Shown: one piece after another, positions 1 through 11,450 of the stretch
Layout: each line of letters opens with the position of its first letter
Numbering within the stretch: the first letter of the stretch is position 1
Assembly (NCBI GenBank): GCA_023634235.1
Contig: JAMKCF010000074.1
Span: 186,001 to 250,000 of the forward strand
Origin: Pisaster brevispinus
Taxonomy: Eukaryota > Echinodermata > Asteroidea > Forcipulatida > Asteriidae
Reading direction: 5' to 3'
DNA: 64,000 bases
Translations under genes and position numbers: made by a program
The notes under the pieces: model-generated
What the model was told of the DNA's origin: nothing
The model's database searches: none
What the model saw: the letters and a program-made list of their open reading frames with translations, nothing else

Positions 1-1680
1 GCAAACTTAGTATTCACGCTATTGACACAAAAATGTCATTTTTCACAATACCAATATTCACGTTATTGACCAATATTTGACTCCAGTTTTTTACACCTAA
101 TAATCACGTTTTTGGCTGTTCTTGTATTTGTTGTATTAACCAATAACAATGTTTTTGGCCCAATTCATGTTCAATTCTTAACCACGTTATTGATCTGTTC
201 TTGAATCATTTCATTGTTGCTTTTTTTATCACATTTCTTTGTATGGCAATTAATTAATTGATATCATAAGTTTTGGTAATTACATCGGTACCAAGGCTTC
301 ATGGTCTTGTGCTGTTTATTTATAATTTTAAGTTCACGTATCTGATCCTTTTCATTAAATTTTTGCAATGAAACAAAAGCCTGGATAGTAAAAGCATGCT
401 GCAAATACATGTTATTTTTTATTTCTGCACTTTTAAAAGATATTGCAGTTTGCATATTTATAGGGGCACATATCTAAAGGTGAACTGATGTTAAAATAGG
501 GCCAACGCGGTTTAATGACAATCTACGCAAAAACATTAAAGAACATTGTCACTTTAAGAAAATTCGCTTTACTAAAAGTACCGAACTTTGATTAGGCTTT
601 GGATGTAGCTGGGGCTTCCTTGTCCACTGATACCAACTGTCAGATTTTTAAACTTAAAATATGATTATCCTGATAATGGAACAGGACAGTGTACACCAGT
701 TAGAATAAGGAAAATGAACACTGTTTATGCATGGAGGATGTCATACAAAACTGCATTTAATCATTTGTAAATTATGTAGGCAGAATGTTGACCTTAATCT
801 ATAAGCCAGAAAGTGCATTTTTACCTGATTTTGACTCCACAAAATGACTGTTCCTCATAAGAAACTTCAGGGTATTTCCGAATTATATTACAATCTCCAA
901 ATAACAAAATTAAGTTTCCCAAACCGCGTGTACAAAAAATCTCATATATGCTGCATGCACAATTAAATTAAGGAAGCCATGATCAATTGGTGGCGCTATT
1001 TTCAAATGTCCATTCTAAAAACTGAAAAAGCTCAAAATAATTTAAATTTCTAAAACCCCCAAACAAGATCCTTTTGAATAATTTTAGGTAACAATATGGT
1101 ATAACAATTTAAAACAAAACTGTCATAATTTAATATAAAAACATAATTAATAGAGCATAATAACATGGTTCCAATCTTAAGCTGTGCATGCTATGACATA
1201 CTTAGTGAGTCAGGGTACCTATTTAAGTAAACAATACCACACACTGCAGTGGTGGAAGGAGCACATGGTTTATGTTAATTTGTTATGACTGGAAATGTGT
1301 CGGCTGGGCTCAACAACAACCCAGTTATTCAGGGTAAATACTTTGATATATTGTGTGGAACATTATTATTTAATCTTTGGTGGAATATTTATTTTGCAAG
1401 CTTCAATTTGTTTGAGAAAGTAGAATATTAATTATTCGTAATAATTACTAATTTAGTAATTCAATTATATTTTTTTTACGACTAGTAAATTAATACTCTT
1501 AATAATAGTACCAAATTTTTGAGGGTTTTTTTTTCATTCATTTTTATTTATTTATTTTTCGTGTATCTTGACCTAAAACTTCTTAAATGCTCCATAAAAA
1601 GCAAACAAACAAACAACAAGCAATAAAACAAAACTTAATTAAATAAAGATAATGAGGCAATTTAAAAACAAATTCAAATG
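1..1680. other. AT-rich noncoding DNA, no gene seen
   Basis: No reading frame of recognisable composition. The first ~200 bases contain four degenerate copies of a motif close to TATTCACGTTATTGACC (near 11, 56, 102 and 181), a short decayed tandem repeat. The rest is AT-rich with A/T runs, consistent with intron or intergenic DNA. Confidence 0.5.
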
Positions 1681-1767
1681 TAATTTTTTTTTAAGCCATT
1701 GAAATTATGGTTAAAATGATCAGGCCAACACAGAGACCCAACGTTTGTGCCATTCCAACAACTTTCT

Positions 1768-1787
1768 CCCCCCCCCCCCCCCCCCCC
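1768..1787. repeat. Poly-C tract (20 C)
   Basis: Uninterrupted run of 20 C. It is one of many long C/G homopolymers in the window. Confidence 0.95.
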
Positions 1788-3023
1788 GCCCAACCACCAC
1801 ATTAACTAGAAGTATTTTAGTGTAAACAATTTGAATTCGTGTCAAAAACGGTTGCAGCTGGTTCAAAAATTCACAAACAGGTAGTTTTGACCACCCAAAG
1901 AAGTAATTTTAAAACATAAAAAATAAATAATTAATAAAAATAATAAACAAAAACAAAATTAATAGGTCAGAAAAAAAGTATATACTTACAAACTATAAAA
2001 TAAAAATTTATAAAAACATTTTATTTTGAACTCTTTTTTAACAATCAAATTGTTACTTCAGGGATGATTTATTTAACTTTTTAGTATAATTTCCTTGGAA
2101 AAACCATAAAAAGTTTTAATAGAGAGACTTAAAAAAGTCAAAAGCCTACATTACATGTACAAGTAGGCCTTGGTCAGCCCAGATACATGTTAAGGTTCCT
2201 ACTTATTTCCAAGGACCAATATACTGCCTGCTACTGGTAGGCCTATGTAAAATGACATGAACCCTAAAATTGTTTAGTTTTTGCTATAACTAATAAAATG
2301 TAATGGCGTTTATAGCTTTATGAAGCAAAGTAAAAACATAATTCTAAAAAGACAACGCAATTATTTAACAAAAACATCCAAACCCTACACTTCCAATTAT
2401 GCAAAGAATTTACACTTTTTCAAATGTTTTTCTACTTCAATTATCCTGTTGCTTTAGTGACCATGTACCACAACAAAATGTGTACCATTGAAACAATAAA
2501 CTTGTTGTCCTACCCAAGCACCCGCACCCTACCCCCCCCCCCTGAAAAAAAAGAAGAATAAAATATTTAAAAAAATTAAATGGCAGCAATGACAATGTTT
2601 TCAATTGATATTTTCATCTAATGAATTAATAATGACTTTTTCTTCTGACGATAAATGTTTTTAATGAGTGTAAGATCTAAAAGCATTGAGTAATGAGCTG
2701 GCAAACAAATTAGCCTTTATTGACAATTTAATAAATCATTACTTTTTTGTCACTACCACCAAAAACTCTTTGAATTACAAAACATTTTAAATTCTTAGAA
2801 TAAATGCCATAAATGCCATTTAGTAGCAGCTAAAAACAAAGCATTACTAATTCTTACAGAAGTTTTAGTATTGTACAAACTAGTAGTTTTTAAATCACGG
2901 AATTTATTACGGGTGTAAATACAAAATTAATTAGTTTCTATTTGTTCACTTAAAAAAAAGAAGAGAAGTTCAACTGATCAAGTTCATTGTTATCCTAGAA
3001 TGGACCAGTCTATGTGTCTCAGA

Positions 3024-3049
3024 GGGGGGGGGGGGGGGGGGGGGGGGGG
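3024..3049. repeat. Poly-G tract (26 G)
   Basis: Uninterrupted run of 26 G, the longest G homopolymer in the window. Length is likely unstable and could be mis-assembled. Confidence 0.95.
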
Positions 3050-5574
3050 TCAACCCTAGAAGTTTTTTTTTACAGGATTTTTTCAAACTACTTTTTGGAT
3101 GGTTTGGTAAAAATAATTGGCCTTTTCGCTCATCAGGGTAAAGTCGGGTGTTTCCATGCCACTAAGTTAGCTAATTAAAGGGGAAAATTAAATTACTGGG
3201 TAATGTAAATGCTCAAATCAGTCTAGGCAATAGCGGGGCATGTAAAGAAGTCATCTAAAGAGGTAACAAATTTTAGAAATGCACATCAATTTGTTATATG
3301 CCTTAGATGGTGTGGTAGGAACTGTTGACCCTTTTTAACGCAAGGGTTAAAATCAGATAATGGAATGATAATAGTTTAAAAAATTCTCATGCACCACATA
3401 CAACAAATAACAAAAATATTTAATTGCAGCAACAAACTTGCTGAGGTAACTTAGCCAACCACCCTTCCAACTTTTTGAAGGGGAAAAATTTTGAAACAGG
3501 CAGCAATTAAAATGTGTTTTTTTTCAAATTAGCGTCAACTGAGCTACCAAAAAAATGCTTTAAAAAAAATCACATTTTAGGATAAGGTTTTGAAGGAACT
3601 TAATTTTTAAGAGAGAATGACAGTTAAGTTAGTCTCTATTTAAAAACAACAAATAAATAACAAACAAATAATTGAATAAAATATTTTTTGAAAACACCTA
3701 TTGCAACGGAGTTTGTTACTGCATGTTTGATATTCCTCTTTCTGTCTTATTTCCAATTTTTACTTTTAAAAAAGTGGGTTTTTCCTTGGAAAATTCTGAG
3801 AAACTCGTATATAAAACAACATGAACCTTAAAAATGTGCAATGTTTTTTTACTACTGATAACATTGACAGGCTGTGAATTAAAACTTCACATAACAGTGT
3901 CAAAATCTTGGCAGAAGTTTTAAAGGCAAATGGCATTTTGAAAAAAAATCTTAACAATCTATTAACAACAACAACAACTTATAGTTATACAAAGTACTAC
4001 GATTTTACAGGTTTTCAAACAGTTCACTGTTATTAGCCAATGGTGGGTTAAATGATCATTTGAGCATGCCCAACAAAAAGCCCAAATTTGTACCATTGCA
4101 GCAATGCTCTGGCTTGGCTATCTAAGCACCCCCACCCCCTCAACATAAAAAAAGCCATTTAGAGAAACAGGCAACAATGGTTTTCACTTTGAATTATTTA
4201 CTTTTGACTATTTTATAAGACTTTTGTTATTAAGATAAATGTTTTTAATGAGTGAAAAATCTAAAAAGCATTGAGTAATGAGCTGGTTAAAATTACCTTT
4301 TATTGACAAATTAATAAATCCAGACAAAACTATCTGAAATTCTCAGAATGTTAAATTATAAAAACTAATGCCAAAAATAAATGCAGCAAAAAACAAAGCA
4401 AAACTAATTCTGACAGTAGTTTCAGTAATGGACAAACTAGTAAATTTTACTTCACAAATATTGCAATGGAATGTGATACTGATGGAGAAAACAAAACTAA
4501 TTTGTTTAAAAACCGATCAAATTTATGACCAATTTAGTGGTAACGTGTCATGTGATGATGGTCAATGCATTGTGGGAACTCAATTTGGTTGCCATACCTG
4601 GCAACCATCTTGGATTTTGTGTTTCAAGCCTGTATGTAGGGGTTAAAACTTTAACAAGAAATAATAGAAATGTTCAATCAAGACCCCATGTAAAATGTTT
4701 AATGTCATCATGTAAATGTTGGTGAAATAAATATTTGTTGCAAGTTTGTAGTCAAAGTTTAAGAGACAATTGGTAGCGTGATTCTATTATGCACAAAGAA
4801 TTACTAACGAAGACAAAACCCTATAACTAATAAAAACATGTATTCTGCGCTTTTTCAAAAAGCTCACTCTTTTCAATCAGATATTGGAATAAAAACAGTT
4901 ACAATTGTCTTGCCCCACAAATCAGAAATTTTTTTAAACACACCTCTTACTAGTTCTGTGTTTGCTGAAACATGGTCAGGTTGGGTTAGTGCATGAGATT
5001 TGCGCCACTGTGAACTAGATGCAGGTACGCATAATTTGCAGGAAATAGTTCCCGAATGAGGCATTACACTTAATCTTTTTGACATGATACAGCGCCCCCT
5101 CATGATGTAAACAGTGAGCAACAACCAAAAAACACACAACTGGGGAAACTAAAGCATTCCTTGATGTGTTGAAATGCTTATGATTTAATTGGTAATGAAT
5201 TAATTGTTGACATTTCTTGGGCCCTTGAGTCACCAGAAGTGAGGGACTTATTACCTTTGGCCTGCATTCTCAGGAAATAGATCCCTCTTTTAGTCACTCA
5301 CTATCCCTGGGAGGGGGGAGAAAGATGTGCTCTAAAGTTAAAGCTTAGGCAATTAGTCGCATAAAGACATTCTGGAGAGGGGGTCAGGGGTATTGGTAAA
5401 ACAAAAACCAGAACTGAGCCTAAAATTTTCATTGCATATTACAGAACTTAGTTTAGACTAAATGTGTTGTAGCAAAGTTTGTCATTTTCAATTCCTATTT
5501 TACAACATTTGGTTTACATTCCAGTCATCTAAGTGAAATGGTTAAAGTGTTCTTACTATTAAGTGATTTAAACA

Positions 5575-5825
5575 AGTGACTCGTGACTTGGACTTGGACT
5601 CTACCCAATTGACTCGGACTAAGACTCTGACTCAATCCAAGTAACTTGGTACTCAGACTCAAACCAAGTGGCTAGGAACTGGGACTCAAGACTCGACCCA
5701 AGTGACTCGCAATCAGATTCAAACCAAGTGGCTAGACCCAAGTGACTTGATACGCGGACTCAACCCAAGTGACTTGTGACTAGGGACTCGGACTCAGACT
5801 CGACACAGGTGACTCAACTACAACC
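5575..5825 (+). repeat. Minisatellite of CCAAGTGACTTG / GGACTCGGACTC units
   Basis: About 250 bp built from degenerate units that alternate 'CCAAGTGACTYG' with 'GACTCGGACTC', unit length roughly 25-35 bp. The core TGACTC is itself repeated many times. A shorter related stretch (GAGACCAAGTCTTGAGAC type) lies at about 33320-33395. Confidence 0.8.
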
Positions 5826-6216
5826 CTAATGTTAGGATATTGTTTTTGCATGCACTTAAGCTCTAAGAGGGACTGACTGTTAAGTCAATCTCTCTGTACT
5901 ATTTTGAGTCATTGAGTATTGAGCCGGCTGAAATTATCTACTACTGACAACTAATCTTTGAAATGTTTTTATAGAAAGTAAATGTTAAATAGTTTGGATC
6001 AATGCTAAAAATGGTTGCAGCTGAAAACAAAGTGTTACAATTCAGACAGCAGATACAGTAATGGACAAAGTAGTTGTTTTTTAAATCTCCAAATTTCAAA
6101 GGAGTGTTCTACTGGTAAAAACTGAACCTTCATTGTGTTGAAATTGTGAATTATAGCTTATTTAGCTGTGTAAGGAGCTGGGATTTACTGCATGGTATTG
6201 ACCAGGTTGGTGGCTG

Positions 6217-6262
6217 GCCGCTGTTAATGGACTGAGCCTAAGTGGAGTCCATTAACAGCGGC
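6217..6262. repeat. Perfect 17-bp inverted repeat with 12-nt loop
   Basis: GCCGCTGTTAATGGACT at 6217-6233 is the exact reverse complement of 6246-6262, leaving a 12-base loop. In otherwise AT-rich DNA this GC-containing perfect stem stands out. It may be the core of a small MITE or a stable RNA hairpin; nothing around it identifies a family. Confidence 0.9.
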
Positions 6263-8769
6263 TCCTCACACTGTTTTTGCCACTAAAGAGCAAGGGAAAT
6301 GTCAACTTCATTTTTGTATGCTCACATTTTCCAATAGATAGGATCTTCATGTGAGTTGGGACAAAATTACAAGTCAGGGCTCGAATTTGAGATAAAAATC
6401 CACAGGAACACAGAGCTTGTAGATCAAGTTATTTACTTGGAAAAACATTTTCAAGACCAGAATCAAAGTGTTTTTATTTGACCAATAATTGCACAGAGAC
6501 ACGTTAAGAAAGATTTTTTCCTTTTTTCTTTGATTATCAAGTTTACTTTAATACTCAATAGAATTGAAATATATTTTTCAGACTCAAATTCAACATTTGA
6601 ACATAATTTGTTTCTGTTCAGGATCTTACTCAGTGAGGTACATGTATTGATATTCAATTGAACAACACTAGACTGCAGGAGTTGACAAACACAAGACTGT
6701 CGGACTTGTCCAGTCAGAGGTTTACTGGCCTGACACTAAAACCACTGGCCTCGGGCCTGCAGACCAGTGTAAAATTTGAGCCTTGACTGTTAAATTCACC
6801 TTAAATCTAAACACTTTGGTTGGTGTTCAGTTTTATGCTTGGCATTATGTTGTTTTCATGTGCTGGTACCTATAATCAATACATTGTCTGTGCATTCATG
6901 CATAAACATGGTATGCGAGTGCACTAGCTGTCCTTGCCAAAAACATGTAAACAATTTGCTTAAAGAAAACAGCTAATTTGATAGTTCCCGCACAACAAGC
7001 ACAGTGCATAAAGAACTTTTAAACATCAATATTCTTGTTTAGGGGTCATTTAATTGCTAGTTCACAGAGCTGGTCTTTATTTCATATGTTAACACTCCCC
7101 ATGTGACCAGTATATGACCAATCAGAGTGCATAAACTCTCACATTAGCAATTAATTAACAGAAATTCATGATTTGGGAAGGTTTTTTTGTATGAAAATGT
7201 TTTTGCAATTTCAAACAACTTTCACATTGCTATATAAAATAATGCAACCACTATATTTACAGTCCTTTATGGTTTTCTACTATTTGTTCATTGCTAACGA
7301 TGTTTATTGCCTGTCCTTTCATTTACAGCCATCTTCAGAGACAGAAGCCTAACCAAACACAGCTAATGTTCTGGACAATATGATGTCAACTATGGATATG
7401 AACAATCTATGTGAGGAGTGGTTTACAATGTATGTACTGAGGCTTTGGGAAGTAATGAACTAGCTGGCCAGGCCAGTAGACTTGTATCATGGAGCAGCCA
7501 TCTTGTTCGTCTCTCGTTCATATCAACGTAATCAAAACGAGGCTGGCAGGCAGAACAGATTGGTGCATTTTAGAGATAATTAGAATGAGTATTATGATTG
7601 CTACTGCAGTCAGGGAACATTGTGGCAGCATGCTCTCTACAAACTCCTGGGACAGATTTGGAGCTTTTTCTGGGTCATGCTGACCTGGAAACTGTTTTGA
7701 GGTTTGTTGTTTTTTTACTCCGATTCTGCCTAGGTTTTACCCATTTCTGGGTCATACTGACAGAACAGAAGTGGCAGTTTAAGTGCATTTGAAAACAGAC
7801 ACATTTAAGAAGCATCTTACATTGATATTCTCTTGTTTTCAAGAAACATTTGTTGTTATTGTTTGGCCATAATCTGGTGAGAATCAATCAGAATTTTCTC
7901 AAATATAGAAGTCATTTTGTTGGTCATAAGAAACTGCAAATGTAAATAAAGCCTTGGGTTTTTTTTCAGTATCCATCTGGACTAACTGTTGCCATTTTAT
8001 AGCACTTCTGTTTACAAGTCTTTGTGTCAGGAGACTTGTAGCGCGAAGTATGCACATGCACAAGCACAAATTCTTGACTAAAGAATGATTACATTTAGCA
8101 TGAATTTATCTCTGACATTAAGCGCTGATTTTTCCCTTCCAGTAAGCAGAGCCATGAAGTTGGGCATTGATCTACATGTACATGTGTCTTATAATAATTG
8201 AAACATTTTTCAGACTATTGGCTCTTTTAGATTTCAATTTAGCTTAGAACATACATAGTTGTCAGGGGCCTCCTACCATCCCAAACACCATGTAATGAAT
8301 ATTGTTTCTGACTAAATCCACGCTATGTTTGCTGAGCTATACAAAAGTTGTTAAGACCATTCTGCTAAAGAGCTGTATGAAAATGGGACTAGGCATACAT
8401 TACACCTAGAATGTGTACTTAATAATGATGTAGTTACTAAAACAATGTAGTTATTTATTTGACCATTCAGATAGTAGTGAGAACTAAGGCCCAGCCAGCA
8501 GCTATGAGTGTGAAAGTTATGGGTTCAATGAGCCAGCTTGATCTTCGAAAAAAACAGTGACATTGAATTCCATGGAGATTCTACGCTGTTAGACTTGAGA
8601 CTTTATATTACAAAAACAATTAACTCTCAGCTTCCAAGCAAACTTCCACATCATGCTGGCTACTTGTGATTTCTATTTCTATTTTTGTTATGTTAGGTGG
8701 ATCATTCATGTAGCATTTATTCATGAGATTTAAGTTATTCTTTATTTTGCAGTTAAAAATGAGAGCGTC
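6263..8769. other. Noncoding stretch with a possible terminal-exon boundary near 7329
   Basis: No recognisable protein. At 7310-7328 the plus strand shows a pyrimidine-rich run ending in TTTACAG, a reasonable 3' splice site. The following sequence reads IFRDRSLTKHS then stop, or PSSETEA then stop in another frame, and AATAAA signals occur near 7931 and 10416. A gene entering from the left with its last exon and a long 3' UTR here is possible but unproven. Confidence 0.25.
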
Positions 8770-9013
8770 CATTCTAAGAATTCTGAGGTCAGAGTTGGCC
8801 CAGAATCCAGGTCTCATGAGGCCTGACCTATTATCGGGTTGGGATGACACAAAAACTGATTACAAATGGGATTTTGAATCAGATTCTGTATCAGTTTGGC
8901 ACAGGTTGGGGGTAACTTAGACACAGATAGCGTGTCATACTGACCCATAATTGAGTCAGTCCCCATGGGGGCCTGGAGTCCAGACTAGTTCTGACCAGGC
9001 ACTTTTTAGAGTG
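8770..9013. mobile_element. MITE, family A (CACTCTAAGAA termini)
   Basis: Left end CATTCTAAGAATTCTGAGG and right end (reverse complement) CACTCTAAAAAGTGCCTGG are inverted repeats. The similarity continues inward through GGTCAGA...CCAG, AGGCCTGAC/GGACTGACT and GGGTTGGGATGACAC / GGGTCAGTATGACAC. No transposase, 244 bp. The related elements at 15838 and 18720 share the 'GGGTCA' and 'AGGxxCCTGAC' blocks. Superfamily not assigned because no clear target duplication is visible. Confidence 0.7.
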
Positions 9014-9147
9014 TCCAAAGGTGTGATAGCAGTGTCATAAATACACAATGAAGTTACAATTACAACTTCACAATTACACCATGTTATGACCTTGATGAGA
9101 CCTCGTTCATATTACAATGTTGTCATCGTGCATCATGTGACATCACC

Positions 9148-9700
9148 TTAAAGGTGCATTTTTCAAAGATTTTTGTATTTACAGGAAAGAAAGGGGGGAT
9201 CAAACTGAAACTTTGCATGTATTCAAAAATTGGAATGTGTAACATCCAAAATGTGAGGGCCTGTACTATTGACATCATCAAGTGTTATGTGACATCACCA
9301 GGCGGTGGCGTAACTAATGTCATACTTTTTAGGTGGCACCATTTTTTCTAGGGGAGCACTGTTGGCCAACTAATCATAGATTCCACTTGCAAAAAACTGG
9401 ATCTTGATCTACATAATGGTGACTTCCAAGTGGAGGGGGGGGGGGGGGGAGGGGGGACCCGGGGGTCACTGACATTATTTGGGGGGCACGTGTCTCCCTG
9501 TGTCCCCCCCCCCCCCCCCTCTTAGTTACACTACTGCTTAAAGGTGCAGTTTTACAAGATCTATACATTCAAGCTGAAACCATTGCATGTGTTCATGCCA
9601 GGGTGTGTTACAACCAAAATTTGAGGTCCTGTTATAATGACGTCATCAAATGTCACGTGATGTCACCTTAAAGGTGCAGTTTTACACACTGCTCTAGTTT
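9148..9700 (+). repeat. Tandem repeat interrupted by a hAT-like MITE
   Basis: Unit of roughly 130-155 bp begins TTAAAGGTGCAGTTTTACAA, runs through a GAAACTTTGCATGTRTTCA block and ends in ATGTGACATCACC. One copy spans about 9148-9300, a second 9537-9667, and a third begins at 9668. The MITE at 9303-9536 sits between copies one and two, close to the unit junction. No coding sense. Confidence 0.75.
9303..9536. mobile_element. hAT-like MITE, family B (CAGTGGCGTAACTA termini), G/C-rich core
   Basis: The left end CGGTGGCGTAACTAA matches the reverse complement of the right end TTAGTTACACTACTG. CAGTGGCGTAACTA-type termini are typical of hAT non-autonomous elements in many animals. The interior has long G and C runs and the motif 'GGTGGCACCATTTTTTCTAGGG'. 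Related copies or fragments lie at 19421-19635 (inverted), 20876-21160, 21290-21430 and ~54270-54370. No transposase. Confidence 0.7.
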
Positions 9701-11450
9701 ACTTATTTATTTGATTGTTATTTTATTTTTATTATTTTGTTAATCTGATTAACTTTATGGTAGTTTTTTAGTCTGTAATTATTTAAGTGTAATGGAATGC
9801 ATTCAACCATCAGTTTGTTGTTTTTTAACCATTGTAATGCAGATCTATTGTCTGCACTGGTTCCTTACACGGGAAAACCCCTAAGTATTTTAGTGACAAC
9901 CTTCCATGTATGACAAATTAAAGGTTTTTGTCTACATTAATAATATTTATGCTACTATTGTTGAGTTTTTCTTACATGTATGACAAATTTATATATATTT
10001 TTTTATTTCTTAAATTCTTATTTTAAACTATTTTTGCACGCTTAATTCTGTGTTACTTTCCAACTATGTCTAAATGAAGGATGGTCTCTCTTTTTTGGTG
10101 TGCAATCTCACTTTTGCCGGGACAAAAAAACCCACTAAATACACTATCTGTGAAAAAGTTTGTCAAAATTTGAAGATAATATTGTTTCACCTTTGGATTA
10201 GTATCAGTATGAATGTAATGTAATCAGTGATTTATCACATTGAGACTTATTCATTCAATTATTTGTATCTATTTGAATTGTTATTTTGTTGATTATCATT
10301 TCTGTACTTTGTGTTTAGGGGATCCATTGTATTTACCCTCAAATGGGGGCAAACCTATTGTTATGTCTTTGTTCAAGTAGTGTATGTTTTCTTATGACAT
10401 ATTGGAATTTATTGGAATAAATTATTGAAAACCAAACCAATGCTTGTTGATTTGTTTGATGTGTATGACAGTTTTCCTCTAAATCTCCACCCCGAAAAAA
10501 AAAAAAATTAAATGGATCATGGTATTAAAATTGTATGCATTTAATTTAATGTCTGACCAAATCACTATTGATAACAAATTTGTTTGGGTGCTGTGCAAAA
10601 AAAATCAAAGTGCCCTCAACTTGTGTGAGTAAAACATGGAGGTGCCTGCTTTGTATGCATTGTGTAGACCAACAAGCAACAGAACACTAAGTGGGCACCG
10701 TGCAATGCACCAGTGGAATGTACATGTGCACGTGCACGTGGTGGGACATCCATGGGCTAGTGGTGGGAGTGCTGTAGTCTCAGCCTGAACATTCGTGGGT
10801 TGATATTCAAAGGGTCAAAATTTAATGATTTTGAAATCACCAACGTGGTCCTTACCTGATTATGTATTCATTGCATGGGTTTAAAATATCACTCGTCTAC
10901 GAAATCATGAAGAAATTGATAAGTTTAGGTTGCCGCTGACCCAAAAATAAAAAGCCCCTCTTCGTTTGTAAATAGACTGGTTCCTTGTCACCATTTTCAC
11001 ACAGATAAGTGTATTTCCTATGCATTTTCCCCATGATGACTTCAGGGTCCATACACTTTAAGCGCCCTCACACGGATTGGTCAAAGTTTTATGGCAAAAC
11101 TGAGGTTTTAAACTCCAAATTTAAGGGGGTGGTTTAAATTTTTGGTAAAAATTTTAGATACAATCATAAGTTTTAGTTGATAAGGATTATATAGTAGTCC
11201 ACTCAAGTAATTTTTTGAGGAATAAACTACCTTACCCCTGTAACCCCCTCCACAAAATCCTCAAATTTCTACACTAGGCCGCATCCACCAGTATTCCCAC
11301 AGGGGCTTTTGAGGCGTTTAAAAAACCCTTTCCCTCCGCGAATATGCAAAAACTTAAGCATGGAGTTTTATAAACACCCGCCTAAGAAACACACTTCTAA
11401 CGAGGAAAAACACACACTCGAAAATTCCTAGCTTTCCGTACCCGAAGATT
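9701..11450. other. Noncoding, poly(A) signal and a SINE-head remnant
   Basis: AT-rich with no supported gene. AATAAA at 10416-10421 could end a transcript coming from the left. The tRNA-like remnant at 10753-10808 is listed separately. Confidence 0.4.
10753..10808 (+). repeat. Degenerate tRNA-derived SINE head
   Basis: GGGCTAGTGGTGGGAGTGC resembles an A box region and CGTGGGTTGATATTC resembles a B box, at the spacing expected for a tRNA-type promoter. The central TCTCAGCCTGAA resembles an anticodon arm. Too decayed to fold as a tRNA. Confidence 0.4.

Larger units (their letters stand above)
1690..6085 (+). repeat. Ancient tandem duplication, about 1.6-kb period, 3-4 decayed copies
   Basis: Homologous blocks recur in the same order. 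The segment ATAAATGTTTTTAATGAGTG followed by a CATTGAGTAATGAGCTG block and a GCAGCTAAAAACAAAG-like block is at about 2650-2890 and again at about 4230-4450. A more diverged version is at about 5900-6080 (GAGTATTGAGCCGGCTGAAA, then GCAGCTGAAAACAAAGTG), and a possible fourth trace (GGTTGCAGCTGG) near 1850. The C-rich 'GCACCC...CACCCTACCCC' segment at ~2515 matches that at ~4125. Spacing is about 1.6 kb between the later copies. No protein-coding content was recognised. Divergence suggests an old event. Confidence 0.6.

Noticed and set aside
7329..10421. Definite last exon plus 3' UTR of a gene entering from the left
   Set aside because: Only a plausible acceptor and AATAAA signals support it; no protein similarity, so kept as a low-confidence note.
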